DNA of 64,000 nucleotides from Channallabes apus (lineage: Eukaryota > Chordata > Actinopteri > Siluriformes > Clariidae): positions 54,089,104 through 54,153,103 of the forward strand of contig CM060107.1 in assembly GCA_030522415.1 (NCBI GenBank), read 5' to 3'. The notes under the pieces were generated by a model. That model saw nothing but the letters and a program-made list of their open reading frames with translations. It was not told the origin of the DNA and did no database searches. Made by a program: the position numbers and the translations under genes. Positions 54,625-64,000 of the stretch are shown here, in pieces (the first letter of the stretch is position 1; each line of letters opens with the position of its first letter).

Positions 54625-55520
54625 TTACAGTAAATATACATTCATATTATACATTGTGACTGTGACCATACCTAATTGCCATCTCTCCTCTTCTTCTCTT
54701 TCTCCACCTCTTTCTCTTTCCTCTCTCCCTCTGTCTCCCCCTTCCACTCTTTCTCTCTCTCTCTCTGTCGAGCTACACATGTCATTCCTGAGCTGCCAAT
54801 GATCCAGACTCCCTCTGCCCTCCGGACCTGTCTGATCCATCCTGGTGCCCCGTTTCTGGTTGGAGGTCTCGTCGCATGGATGCCCCGTGTGTCTCTTTGG
54901 GATGCGTCTGGTGTCTGGGGATCATTCTCTCTACTTAGAAGATGGTTCTGGCCTCGACTGGTGTTGTCAGCTGTAACTCTAAGGACTTGACAATTCAAAA
55001 GTTCAGGACTGGAACTTTCTACAAGTCTATCTGAGTCTCCAATAACTACTGGACTCCATTTTAACATCAATTAACATCAACTATTATAGCTGAGATTGGC
55101 ACCCTGTCCAGGGTGTACCCCGCCTAGTGCCCGAAGTCTCCTGGGATAGGCTCCAGGTCCCCCGCGACCCTGAACACAGGATTAAGCGGTATAGAAAATG
55201 AATGAATGAATGAATATTATAGCTGAACCTAACACTTAACACTGTATAAATGCAGATAATTTCCTGCTATCTGTTTCACCCAGATGAGGATGGGTTCCCT
55301 GTTGAGTCTGGTTCCTCTCAAGGTTTCTTTCTATTACCATCTCAGGGAGTTTTTCCTTGCCACTGTCGCCCTCGGGCTTGCTCACCAGGTACTATCTGAA
55401 TATTTTTGATTCATACACATTCACATTCCATACAAACTTAAATAATTCTTTTGATTGTGTAAAGCTGTTTTGAGACAATGTCAATTGTTAAAAGCGCTAT
55501 ACAAATAAAATAATACAACT
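54625..55520 (+). mobile_element. LINE-A 3' UTR copy at the gypsy-1 pol end
   Basis: Plus-strand LINE-A 3' UTR from TAAATATACATTCAT to AGCGCTATACAAATAAAA, about 760 bp without the SINE nested at 55094-55214. Its 5' break lies within about 30 bases of the break in the copy at 50708-51497. Confidence 0.9.
55094..55214 (+). mobile_element. 5'-truncated DANA-like SINE nested in LINE-A
   Basis: Starts GATTGGCACCCTGTCC and ends AATGAATGAATGAA. Flanked by TATTATAGCTGA (55082-55093 and 55215-55226), which occurs once at the uninterrupted site in the other LINE-A copies. Confidence 0.92.
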
Positions 55521-55570
55521 GAATGGTGACTGGATACCACAAACAAAACCAAAGAGACACATAAAAAGAG

Positions 55571-55673
55571 ATTACGTATAGGATGGTGGAGAAGGTAATA
55601 AACTGAAGTGTGCAAATGGACTGTCTCGTATCGTAATTCAGCGTCTTTAGTCAGGATAAGCAAAGACACAACA
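55571..55673 (+). repeat. Gypsy-1 3' LTR, 5'-shortened
   Basis: Aligns with the 5' LTR from ATTACGTA onward (GGAGAAGGTAATAAACTGAA shared) and ends ACACAACA. About 36 bases at the LTR start are missing. Small indels separate the two LTRs. Confidence 0.8.
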
Positions 55674-55905
55674 TTAACATAAATGAATAGGGTTGGTACA
55701 ACAAATTTTTCTGTTGTAAATTAAGTTGATCCAACTCAAGTAAATTAAAATTTCAAGCCCTACTCAACAGAATTCTGTGAAGGAAGGAAGCAAAAGACAA
55801 ACGGGATAAAACGAGATTTTTATTTTATATTTAATAAAAACACTGTTTTACACCAGCAAATGAGGTCTCAAAACATGTACAAAACATAAAACACCACTGA
55901 TAAGT
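55674..55905. mobile_element. CACTCAAA MITE, copy 2, right part
   Basis: Continues the MITE after the gypsy insertion (ACATAAATGAATAG, CAGAATTCTGTGAAGGAAGG), aligning with the reverse complement of 26250-26450. Cut off by a SINE at 55911. Confidence 0.75.
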
Positions 55906-55910
55906 ATTAT

Positions 55911-56197
55911 CATTCATTCATCTTCTATACCGCTTTATCCTGTATTAGGGTTGCGGGGACCTGGAGCCTATGCCAGGAGACTCTGGGCACGGGGCAGGGT
56001 ACACCCTGGACAGTGTGCCAATCCATCGCAGAGCACACACACACACACACACTCATTCACACACTATGGTCAATTTGGGAACGCCAATTAGCCTAATCTG
56101 CATGTCTTTGGACTGTGGGAGGAAACATGCAAACTCCATGCACACAGAGACGGGAATCGAGCCTGGCCGGGAATCAAACCCGGACCCTGGAGGTGCA
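55911..56197 (-). mobile_element. DANA-like SINE, head truncated
   Basis: Tail, core and an internal (CA)n are present, but the sequence breaks off in the tRNA-like head (CCGGACCCTGGAGGTGCA) where gypsy-2 begins. Confidence 0.85.
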
Positions 56198-57057
56198 TGG
56201 GCAGGAGACTAAACGACGAATCTGAGAAATGTGAAATGTGGGGTTGATCCTGCGCATGGAGAGGGGTAGAGCAAGTCGGACAGAGCATGGGTTTATAATT
56301 CAGTTGATGGTGAAGTGTCCGATGAACCTTGGTGAGAGCTTCCTGGACGTGGTCTTGAGTGGGAGGTCCCGCGTAGACAGCATGACCCTTTGGCCGATAC
56401 GATAGTTGGGAGCTGGTGACCGATGACGATTCGCCTGGCGTTGAAAAGTAGGAGCTGCTGCCGGGCATGTTGCCATGTTCTTTTGCAGCGACGGACAAAG
56501 GTTTGGACTGAGGGTACTGCTATTTCCTTTTCTTCGACAGGAAAGAGGGGTGGTTGAAAACCCAGACAGCAGTGGAAGGGGGACATGACTGTGGAGGAGG
56601 TAGGGAGCGAGTTGTGGGCATACTCAACCCGGGGTAGGAAGCGACTCCAGGAGGATGGATCCCAAGAAGCCATCACCTTAAGGATTTCTCCAACTCTTGG
56701 TTCACTCGTTCTGTTGACCGTTGGTTGGGGATGAAATCCGGATGAGAGGCTGGGGTTGGCGCCGACAAGGTTACAAAAAGCCTTCCAGAACTGGGCATAA
56801 AACTGCGGGATCCCTGTCTGAGATCATGTCGACGGGAAGTCTGTGAAGTCGAAAGACATGATTAATTAGGAGTTCGGCTGTTCCCTTGGCCGATGGGAGT
56901 TTGGGTAGTGGGATGAAATGCGCCGACTTAGAGAAGCGGTCCACGATAGTTAAAATGCAGGTGTTGTTTTGGGAAGGGGGCAGGCCAGTGATGAAGTCGA
57001 TGGAGATGTGTGACCAGGGGCGGTGGGGGATGGGGAGGGGTCGAAGGAGACCCTTAA

Positions 57058-57763
57058 CCCTCTGAGGTCCGAGGTGATTTTGGGGCCCTTGAGATGTTTG
57101 GACATGCTCTGATATTTGTGCTTTTTTCAGCCACTTATAATATATTATTGACCAATCTGTATTTTTCTTGTAATCAGTACAAACTGTTCTACAATAATAT
57201 GTGACCAAAATGAATGTATGTGTTTGCATTTTTTAGGAAAAAAATATTATGCGTGGTTAGTACTGTTAGTTTTGTGAAAAAAAAAGTAGCTGAAATAAGG
57301 CCATGAAACTCATACAGACAATTTGTTCACAAGACATTGTTTCACAAGGGCTGGTGGACTAGTGTTTTTGCTTCAAAATGATGTGAAAATTATCTTGTTT
57401 ACTTGCTCACAGAAAACAATATAGTGATTAACACTCTTTAAGTCACTTTTTGAGTGTAAAGGGTCTATGCGAAAAGGCGTGATCTATCATTACTAATGCA
57501 GTGATTCACACCTGAGAAGACAAAGGCCTGCATACTGATCTGCATAATGAGCCATCAGACAGGTATGTGACTGAGAGAGGAGAGTTACAAGAAAGAATCT
57601 GAGGATAAAATAAGATTATATATTTTCAGTGTTTAGGTTATTTGAGAATGTCACAAAAAAATCTTGAGATTCATTTGTGAGTTCAGTTAAACAGTTTATT
57701 AGGAACAATCAAAGTTGACTTTTTAGCAGCATTACTGCAGTCACTATAACAGAAAATATAGCT

Positions 57764-57836
<73 letters not shown>

Positions 57837-57843
57837 ATGTGTG

Positions 57844-57906
<63 letters not shown>

Positions 57907-59166
57907 ATAGAAAACAACAACAGCTCTTTGTAATTACCAGAACAAATGACTTTACCAATACTGTACTACATTTTTTCTACAATACACTACAGTTTACTAT
58001 GATGAATATACAGTATTCTATTATATATTTATATAATATAGTTATATATAACTAACATCTATGATATACTGAATGTGCACTTACTCGTGGTTCTCCAGTG
58101 AACTCGAAACTGAACGACACTCACGTGACTTTTTTGTGCACGGTGCCGGTGATACACAGCCACAGTCCTAAACAAAAACCAAAATTGAAACTTGAAGAAT
58201 GGACGCGCATACAATCATTCACAAACAACAGCTGGTGAACAATTTGACCATTTGAAACACTGTATAAACAATATAAAACACGTGTATATATATATAAATA
58301 AATATATAAAAACTTTAGACAGGGCTTGTAAGTAGCGTGCATGTTTCATATTTTAACCAATTTTACTCTTGCTGGTATTTAGTATTTTCCAAATGTACAT
58401 ATAAAATATAGAGCAATGATGATGAGAATAAAAGACTTACTCGTCAGGAATTACATCCTCCGTTGAGTCCAGACGTTGTTCTAAATAAAGCCGTTCCTCG
58501 TCTGAGTCTTGCTCTTCCTCTGATGAGAAAGTAAATTCTTCATCGCTGTCCAGAATCGTCTGAAGTGCGTCCACCTGTGTAGCGTGCCATCATTCAAATG
58601 CAGAAAAAGTAAGTAACTCTATGATGAAGCTTGTTGTTTTATGCCATAGGGGCGTGTAGATGATTTCCTGACTCACCTCAGTTAATTTCCATATGAACAG
58701 CGCGCGCGCAGGGAGGTGGGAGCGCATTAGCTGTAATGAGCCGATACAGGAGAATCTGTCCCACTCCTTACTTTCATACGGATTACATAAAAACTGATTA
58801 TTTGTTTTCACTGTGACTTGCATCATTTAAAAGTAGACCCTTTAAGCTTTCTAAAGATATATTTCTCATGTCTGTGTGTGCAGTATTCGCGGAGTTTCAG
58901 TTCATTTTAGTGACGTGTTTCAAAAAGATTTTCACGGAGACTGAGACAGCTGAAAGCGCACCCGGTTTATTTTATTTATTTTATTAATGCACAAAGTTTT
59001 ATTTTTAACATGTGTGCATACAAAAAAAAGTAGACACTTTACAGGTTCGATTAATATATAGATCTTGTCTGTACGATCAAAACTGAAAGTGTAATTTAAG
59101 TTCTTATTGGCGTGATCATGGGAAAACACCTCAAAACGCATATATGCGTTCGCGGACCTCAGAGGG
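57058..59166. mobile_element. piggyBac-type element with TTAA duplication, non-autonomous
   Basis: TTAA flanks both ends (57054-57057, 59167-59170). Termini CCCTCTGAGGTCCG and, reversed, CCCTCTGAGGTCCGCG. An acidic minus-strand segment (about 58437-58590; DSDEEFTFSSEEEQDSDEE) resembles the N-terminal exon of piggyBac transposases and ends at a donor-like GTAAGT. No transposase core is present. A long (TA)n tract lies inside. Confidence 0.85.
57770..57905. repeat. (TA)n microsatellite
   Basis: Two long AT arrays separated by AAACATGTGTGT, inside the piggyBac element. Confidence 0.95.
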
Positions 59167-59530
59167 TTAAGGGTGCGGTTGGGCGTCTTATTTCTGGCAC
59201 AGGTGTCGCAGGAGGCCACAAGGCTCTTGACATCCTCTTTCATGGTGGACCACCAAAAGCGTTGGTGTAGGAGGGAGAGCATATGTGCAGCCCCAGGGTG
59301 GCAAGCCAGTCTGGAACTGTGGGCCCAGTCTAGCACCTGTGATCTCACAGAAGCTGGGACGAAGAGTTTGTTGGGTTGAACGGTGCTTGAACGGGCCGGG
59401 TTCTCGTTCGAGGGTCTGCTGAACCAGATGTTCCATGTTAAATCGAAGCATTGAAACCAGGCAGTGAGGAGGAAGAATAGCCTCCATTATGAATGTATCC
59501 TGAGGGGTGGAGAATTGTCGGGAGAGGGCA

Positions 59531-61239
59531 TCAGGCTTGATGGTCTTGGTGATATGATAGTGTGAATTGGAAACGGGAGAAAAACAGTGACCATTGTGCT
59601 TGGCGTGAGTTAAGTCTCTTTGCCATCTTCAAGTACTCCAGGTTTTTATGGTCGGTCCATACGAGGAAGGGATGGTCCGCCCCTTCTAACCAGTGTCTCC
59701 CTTCTTCCAGAGCCAACTTGACCGCCAAGAGTTCACGGTCCCCGATATCGTAATTGCGTTCAGGGGGTGTGAGTTGGCGGGAGCAGAAGGAGCATGGGTG
59801 GATTTTAGCGTCTTTTGTGGATCTCTGGGACAGAACGGCCCCTACTACGGTCTCAGACACGTCTACTTCCACGATAAACTGGAGGGATGGTACAGGAAAA
59901 ATAAGGATGAGTGCTGTAGTGAAGCAGACCTTAAGATCCTTGAAGTCTCTATCAGCCTGGGGGTTCCATCGGAATGGGATCTTGGAGGGCGTAAGTGTCG
60001 TGAGTGGGGTTGCCACCATGCTGTAGCTTCGAATAAAGCGTTGATAAAAGTTAGCGAATACCAAGAACCGCCGGAGTTCGCGTCTCGAGGACAGTACTGG
60101 CCAATCAGTGACTGCCTTCACTTTGGTGGGGTCCATCTGGATGCCTGCAGGGGAGATGAAGTATCCTAGAAAGGACATAGAAGTACAATGAAACTCACAT
60201 TTCTCTACCTTGATGGAGAGCTTATTCTCCAGGAGCCGTTGCAGAACCTGATGCACAAGGTGCTTGTGTTCCCTCACCGAACGTGAAAAAATCAAGATAT
60301 CATCCAGATAAGCAAAGACGAATCCCTGAGGACATCATTGATTAGAGCTTGGAACACTGCCGGCACGTTGGTTAAGCCGAACGGAACCACTAGGTACTCG
60401 TAATGGCCAGTAGGTGTGTTAAAGGTGGTCTTCCATTCATCGCCCTCCCGTATCCTGACAAGGTGGTAGGCGTTCCTTAAATCTAACTTAGTGAAGACGC
60501 GGGCGTCCTGGAGAAGTTCAAAGGCCGATGACATCAAAGGGAGAGGGTAACGGTTCTTAACCGTGATCTCATTCAACCTTCTATAATCAATACAGGGTCT
60601 GAGGGACCTATCTTTCTTTTCAACAAAGAAAAACCCAGGCCCTGCTGGTGAAGAGGATGGGCGGATGATCCCTGCTGCGAGTGACTCTTTAATGTACTCT
60701 TCCATTGCCTCTCTATCGGGGCGGGTGAGAGAGGACAGTCGCCCCTTAGGTGGCGAGGTGCCTGGGTCGATAGCACAGTCATAGGAGCGATGTGGGGGTA
60801 GGGAGGTGGCCCGTGATTTGCTAATTACCTGTCGAAGGTCATGATACTCCGTGGGTAACTTGGTTAGGTCGGGAGTTTCCTCTTGTGGCGTGGGTGAACT
60901 TCGGCCCATTGGTACTGAATGTAAGCATGAAGAGAGACAGGTGGGACTCCAATCCAGGACTCTCCTTTTAATCCAGTCGATGTGTGGGTTGTGCAGTCTT
61001 AACCAAGGGAGGCCCAGAACGATGGGTGCATGGGAATTTTGAATGGTTAGGAAGGTAATCGTTTCAGTGTGGTTGCCTGAAAACTGCAGAGTAATGGGGT
61101 TGGTGCAATGAGTGATGGGGGAAAGTCTGCTGCCATCAAGAGCCTGAACCGGAAAGAGTTGACGCAGGGGTGTGAGGGGGATTTTGAAGTTTGAAACAGT
61201 GGAAGAGGAAATTAGATTCTGATCAACCCCAGAATCCAC
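59531..61239 (-). pseudogene. Gypsy-2 protease, RT and RNase H
   Basis: Protease [11 protein letters not shown] (DSG present). [65 protein letters not shown] frameshift near 60292 falls just before the catalytic YLDDILIFS, which continues in the next frame. RNase [53 protein letters not shown]. Two long open pieces show it is a fairly young copy. Confidence 0.88.
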
Positions 61240-62211
61240 TAGTGCATAAGTGGCATATGATTGATCGCCGTGGGTCAGAGTTATGGAGAATCATGATCGC
61301 TGGTCCGGGGAAGAAACAGATGCTGGGCCGCCCTGCATCCCCAGAACTACGGGGGGGCGCCTGGCCTTTTAGTGGACAGGATCGCACAATATGGCCGGCC
61401 TGACCACAGTAGAAGCAGGCGCCATCATTTCTACGGCGCTGACGCTCCTCCGGCGAGATGCGTGCACGGCCTATCTGCATGGGCTCAGGGGGTGGCTGGG
61501 GTGTGGCCAAGGTAAGTGTTGGGGTTCGTGGTTCACGATAAGGCTGCTGCTCCTTTCGGCGTGCCGGCTTATGGTCATCAATGCGGGTCGTAAAGTCGAT
61601 GAGTCCTTGCAGGTCCGAGGGCAGCTCCCGCGCCGCAAGTTCGTCCTTAATTGGGTCTGAGAGCCCATGAAGAAAACAGTCAAAGAGGGCCCTCTCGTCC
61701 CAGTCACAAGAGGGAGCCAGGGTCCGGAACTCAATGGCATAATCAGAAACGGAACGAATTCCCTGATGTAGCTGAAGAATGTGACCAGCCGCTTGATATC
61801 CCGTAAAGACCTTCCTCACTTGGGCGTCCCACAATGCTGTTCCCCACTCACTCGCCTTTCCTGACAGGAGGGTGATGATATAGGCCACCTTGGAACGCTC
61901 CGTGGGAAATGATGTGGCCTGCAGTTCCAGGACGAGGGAGCACTGAGATAAAAAAGAGCGGCAGGTGGCTGGATCTCCATCATAATTGGGCAGTGCTGGC
62001 AGGCTGGGCTCTGGGCCAGGAGAGAGTGTTGGAGGGGGGGGGCTGAGGAGTGTGTGCAGGAGGTTGTTGGTTCCAAATCTGAGCGGAGAGAGACTGCAGT
62101 GTTTCCGTGGTGGTTTGAAGTGAGTTTGTGATCTGTCTTATTTCCTGATGGTGGGTGCGTAGGAGTGCTCCTTGACTCTCTAATGCCCCTCTCTGCCTCT
62201 GCTGGATCCAT
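61223..62211 (-). pseudogene. Gypsy-2 gag
   Basis: The start at 62211 (MDPAEAERG) is followed by a frame change near 61880. The second piece carries capsid-like LLSGKASEWGTALWD and FLHGLSDPIKDELAARELP, and a CCHC zinc knuckle CFYCGQAGHIVRSC with full C-x2-C-x4-H-x4-C spacing. Confidence 0.85.
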
Positions 62212-62260
62212 TTTGTGGCCAGATTATTCTGTCAGGGCCCGCTAGAGGGTTTGAAGGATC

Positions 62261-62800
62261 CACGTGCAGACAGGGTGAGCAGAGACAGTGGTGCTTACAG
62301 TGGTCACCTAATCGGAGCGTCGTATTTAACGTCGCCGCCGCATTACGGCATGTGCATTTGCTGGCTTTTACCACTGAGTGGCGCTATATAACTACAGACT
62401 GACGCCTCATGCCTTAGTTCATTCTCTGCCGCATTAATGAGACGCGTTCCATTAAATAATACACGTAGTAGCCGATAACATCAAGTGAAACACTGTAGTT
62501 GACCGAATTCATAATCACAGAACTAAAATTACAGTACAAATGTAGAATTCAAATGAAATCAAATCTTATTAAGATCAAATTTAAGCACAATAAATATTAA
62601 CACAGTGAGCCTTTAGATTTTATCACGTGTAATTAGAAAAGAAGTGTGTAGGGTTTTATTTAAATATAAATTTCTAAACCAATAAGATCAAATAACACCA
62701 AGTTATTATTATAACAGGCTTACTTCGTCACTTATCTAGAGCTTGCTTTCAAAGAAGTCGAGTGGTTTATTAACGTCTCTGGGGTGCATTGTCTCTAAGT
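62261..62800. other. Gypsy-2 LTR remnant and unassigned DNA
   Basis: The first part may be the rest of the gypsy-2 5' LTR, but its start could not be located without the 3' LTR. No other feature seen. Confidence 0.35.
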
Positions 62801-62807
62801 GCCTGCT

Positions 62808-62935
62808 TGGTGTAGCGGTTAGAGCGCTCGGCCAGAGAACTACAAAGTGCCGGTTCGAATCCCGAGTGATGATGGTTTAAAATTGTTTTATTTTAAAACT
62901 AAATAAAATGTTTTAAGTGCGCTTAAGGTAGAGTC
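62808..62935 (+). repeat. tRNA-derived repeat with A and B boxes, copy 1
   Basis: A-box TGGTGTAGCGG (62808-62818) and B-box GGTTCGAATCC (62852-62862) at tRNA-like spacing, followed by GTGATGATGGTTTAAAATTG and AAATAAAATGTTTTA. The T-stem does not pair fully, so it is not called a functional tRNA. Confidence 0.5.
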
Positions 62936-63092
62936 TTATAAAGGCTATGTAGACTTATATAGTTTTATTATATATATTTTTGCACATTAATCTGAGTCCT
63001 CATCTGTAAGATCTGTTTAGTTTTTTTTTTTTTCCTGCCGGCACGAATACATGGCTCCATCCCTTTCCCGCCTATTCAGGGAGCCTACGGAG

Positions 63093-63215
63093 TGAGCGTA
63101 AGTCCGCGGCGTTTCACGCGGGCGACCCGGGTTCGATCCCTGCGTGATACTGTTTTAAATTTTTTAATTTTAATTATAGCAAAATAAAAATAAAACAAAA
63201 TAAAATGTTTTATTT
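63093..63215 (+). repeat. tRNA-derived repeat, copy 2
   Basis: B-box GGTTCGATCCC (63130-63140), followed by GTGATACTGTTTTAAATT and AAATAAAATGTTTTA, matching copy 1 downstream of the B-box. The A-box is not clear. Confidence 0.45.
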
Positions 63216-64000
63216 TGATTTTGCTTCAGCATACTATAGGAAAAACAGCAAACTCGCACGCAACCAGTTTGTATTCTTTAAATTTAGGGGAGTGACGACT
63301 GTGTGTGTGTGTGTGTCATTATACTGATTGTGTGTGGTGGATTATTCAGTGAAACGAGGCTCAGCTGAAAGATGTTAGGCACATCAGTCACTTAACCCCA
63401 AATAAAAGGTATTTCTTTTCTATTATGAAACCATAATATTGCATCTCTTTCCTAATCATATGGAGGAGTGCGCGGGCGCCGCCGACAAAGAGCGTGTTGT
63501 TGCAGGAGAGAGAGAGGTTGATTTTACGACAGCTGTTTACGGGAGTGTAGTCCAGTGCGGGAGATGCATTGTGGGTAATGTGGTCCGGTGTGTGTGAAGT
63601 TGGACGCGAGATGAGTATCTGGGATATAGAGTCTGAGTTTTGTATTCTTTTCACTCGTTTTTAGTTTGATTTAATAGCAGGATCTACCCGAAAGTTTGTA
63701 CTATAACCTGACAATATGCAGCAAAATAAAGAACGGACATCGACAAGTTTGTCCATCTCATCATTATACGAATTAACGGCTGTTACACTGCCGCGAGCAA
63801 CATCAAAAACAAAGCGGAGAAGCTAACTGTGTTTGTTACTGCGCATGCGCATGTTTCACTCCCTCTATATATCCCTCCATGCAGCGAAGTTGTTTGAGCA
63901 AATTAATAATTTCAATGAATGAAATGGAGGAAGAAGAAAAGGTGGAGCTGAAAAGTACACGAAAATAAGAAAAAGCTTTAGAGGTAAATGCAGTCAAATG
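63216..64000. other. Window end; possible promoter region, unproven
   Basis: Contains GC-richer DNA with GCATTGTGGGTAATG near 63564 and GCGCATGCGCATG near 63840, then a TATATATCC near 63866 and a short ATG-led frame that stops after 17 codons. A 5' untranslated exon of a gene to the right is possible. No coding exon can be supported. Confidence 0.25.

Larger units (their letters stand above)
48980..55673 (+). mobile_element. Gypsy-1: Ty3/gypsy LTR retrotransposon, nested and decayed
   Basis: Flanked by TTAAC (48975-48979 and 55674-55678), a 5-bp target duplication confirmed by the uninterrupted MITE copy at 25401-26616. Contains LTRs, gag, protease, RT, RNase H and integrase in Ty3/gypsy order. 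Three LINE fragments are inserted in pol. The family is the one often annotated in fish as K02A2.6-like. Confidence 0.9.
56205..59487 (-). pseudogene. Gypsy-2 integrase, split by the piggyBac insertion
   Basis: Zinc part at 59171-59487 (HPGAAHMLSLLHQRFWW, SLVASCDTCARNK). Then the insertion 57058-59166. The core resumes below 57053 with [13 protein letters not shown] (first Asp) and MISDRDPAV (second Asp), followed by [12 protein letters not shown] and the C-terminal [12 protein letters not shown] segment (gene-strand [12 protein letters not shown], about 56330). Several frameshifts. The segment around the last catalytic Glu (about 56680-56770) is damaged. Confidence 0.8.
56198..62260 (-). mobile_element. 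Gypsy-2: Ty3/gypsy element, interrupted by piggyBac
   Basis: Minus-strand gag, protease, RT, RNase H and integrase in order from about 62211 down to 56205. The 5' LTR probably ends at 62230 (gene-strand CCCTGACA before GAATAATCTGGCCACAAAATGG). The 3' end and 3' LTR are missing, cut at a SINE. A 2.1-kb TTAA element sits between the integrase zinc finger and core. Confidence 0.88.

Noticed and set aside
57683..57958. 91-codon ORF rich in Ile and Tyr
   Set aside because: Translation of the (TA)n tract in the piggyBac element.
59562..60169. Plus-strand ORFs opposite gypsy-2 RT
   Set aside because: Shadows of the RT/RNase H reading frame on the minus strand.
62808..62870. Functional tRNA gene
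   Set aside because: The T-stem has a mismatch and no acceptor stem could be formed, so it is kept only as a tRNA-derived repeat.
63388..63654. 88-codon minus ORF near the window end
   Set aside because: No family motif, no splice context and no recognised start environment.

Overview
The window is vertebrate nuclear DNA, almost certainly from a teleost fish and probably an ostariophysan such as a catfish (inference). Supporting points are spliced genes with GT/AG introns, a fish-type egg-envelope ZP gene, a fish-type TRIM (RING/B-box/coiled-coil/B30.2) pair, DANA-like tRNA SINEs ending in GAATGAATG, L2/CR1-type LINEs with an esterase ORF1, and RTE, Rex-like and R2/NeSL-like LINEs, Ty3/gypsy, Tc1, hAT and piggyBac elements. 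No prokaryotic, viral or CRISPR feature was seen.

Host genes are few. A TRIM first coding exon lies at 667-1272 (minus; the rest is off the left edge). A complete paralogue with six coding exons lies at 37589-42486 (minus, 563 aa). The two share introns, a transposase relic and 5' flank, so they come from a local segmental duplication. An intact eight-exon zona pellucida gene lies at 27764-29514 (minus, 409 aa), with a TATA-like box and a poly(A) signal. A decayed multi-exon HECT-ligase-like gene (G2E3-like, fish-expanded type) spans 8840-11731 (plus), and a short relic of another multicopy family lies near 16.6-16.8 kb.

Layout: 0-2 kb TRIM copy 1; 3-8 kb near-full-length L2-type LINE-A carrying a MITE and a SINE; 8.3-11.7 kb octamer-rich module and HECT pseudogene; 12-15.5 kb two R2/NeSL-like LINE pieces head to tail; 16-22 kb MITEs and LINEs, including a fold-back Tc1 derivative; 22-26.6 kb little-recognised DNA and a TA-flanked MITE; 27.7-29.5 kb ZP gene; 30-37 kb SINEs, a gypsy integrase fragment with a telomere-like insert, a 1.6-kb Tc1 copy, a hAT MITE and a solo LTR; 37.6-44.8 kb TRIM copy 2 with an RTE insertion upstream; 46-48.4 kb Rex-like LINE; 48.8-55.9 kb a stack of nested insertions (SINE in LINE in gypsy in MITE); 56.2-62.3 kb a second gypsy interrupted by a 2.1-kb piggyBac element; 62.3-64 kb unassigned sequence with two B-box repeats.

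No convincing new biological system was found. The most unusual signals are the inverted pair of octamer-rich modules (one beside the HECT gene), a 45-bp perfect fold-back inside a Tc1 derivative, a telomeric-repeat scar at an integrase deletion, 5'-truncated SINEs that begin just beside an internal GT tract, and the loss of an ISRE-like promoter segment in one TRIM paralogue. All coordinates, splice sites and target-site duplications were read by eye; family assignments rest on recognised motifs and no database search was run.
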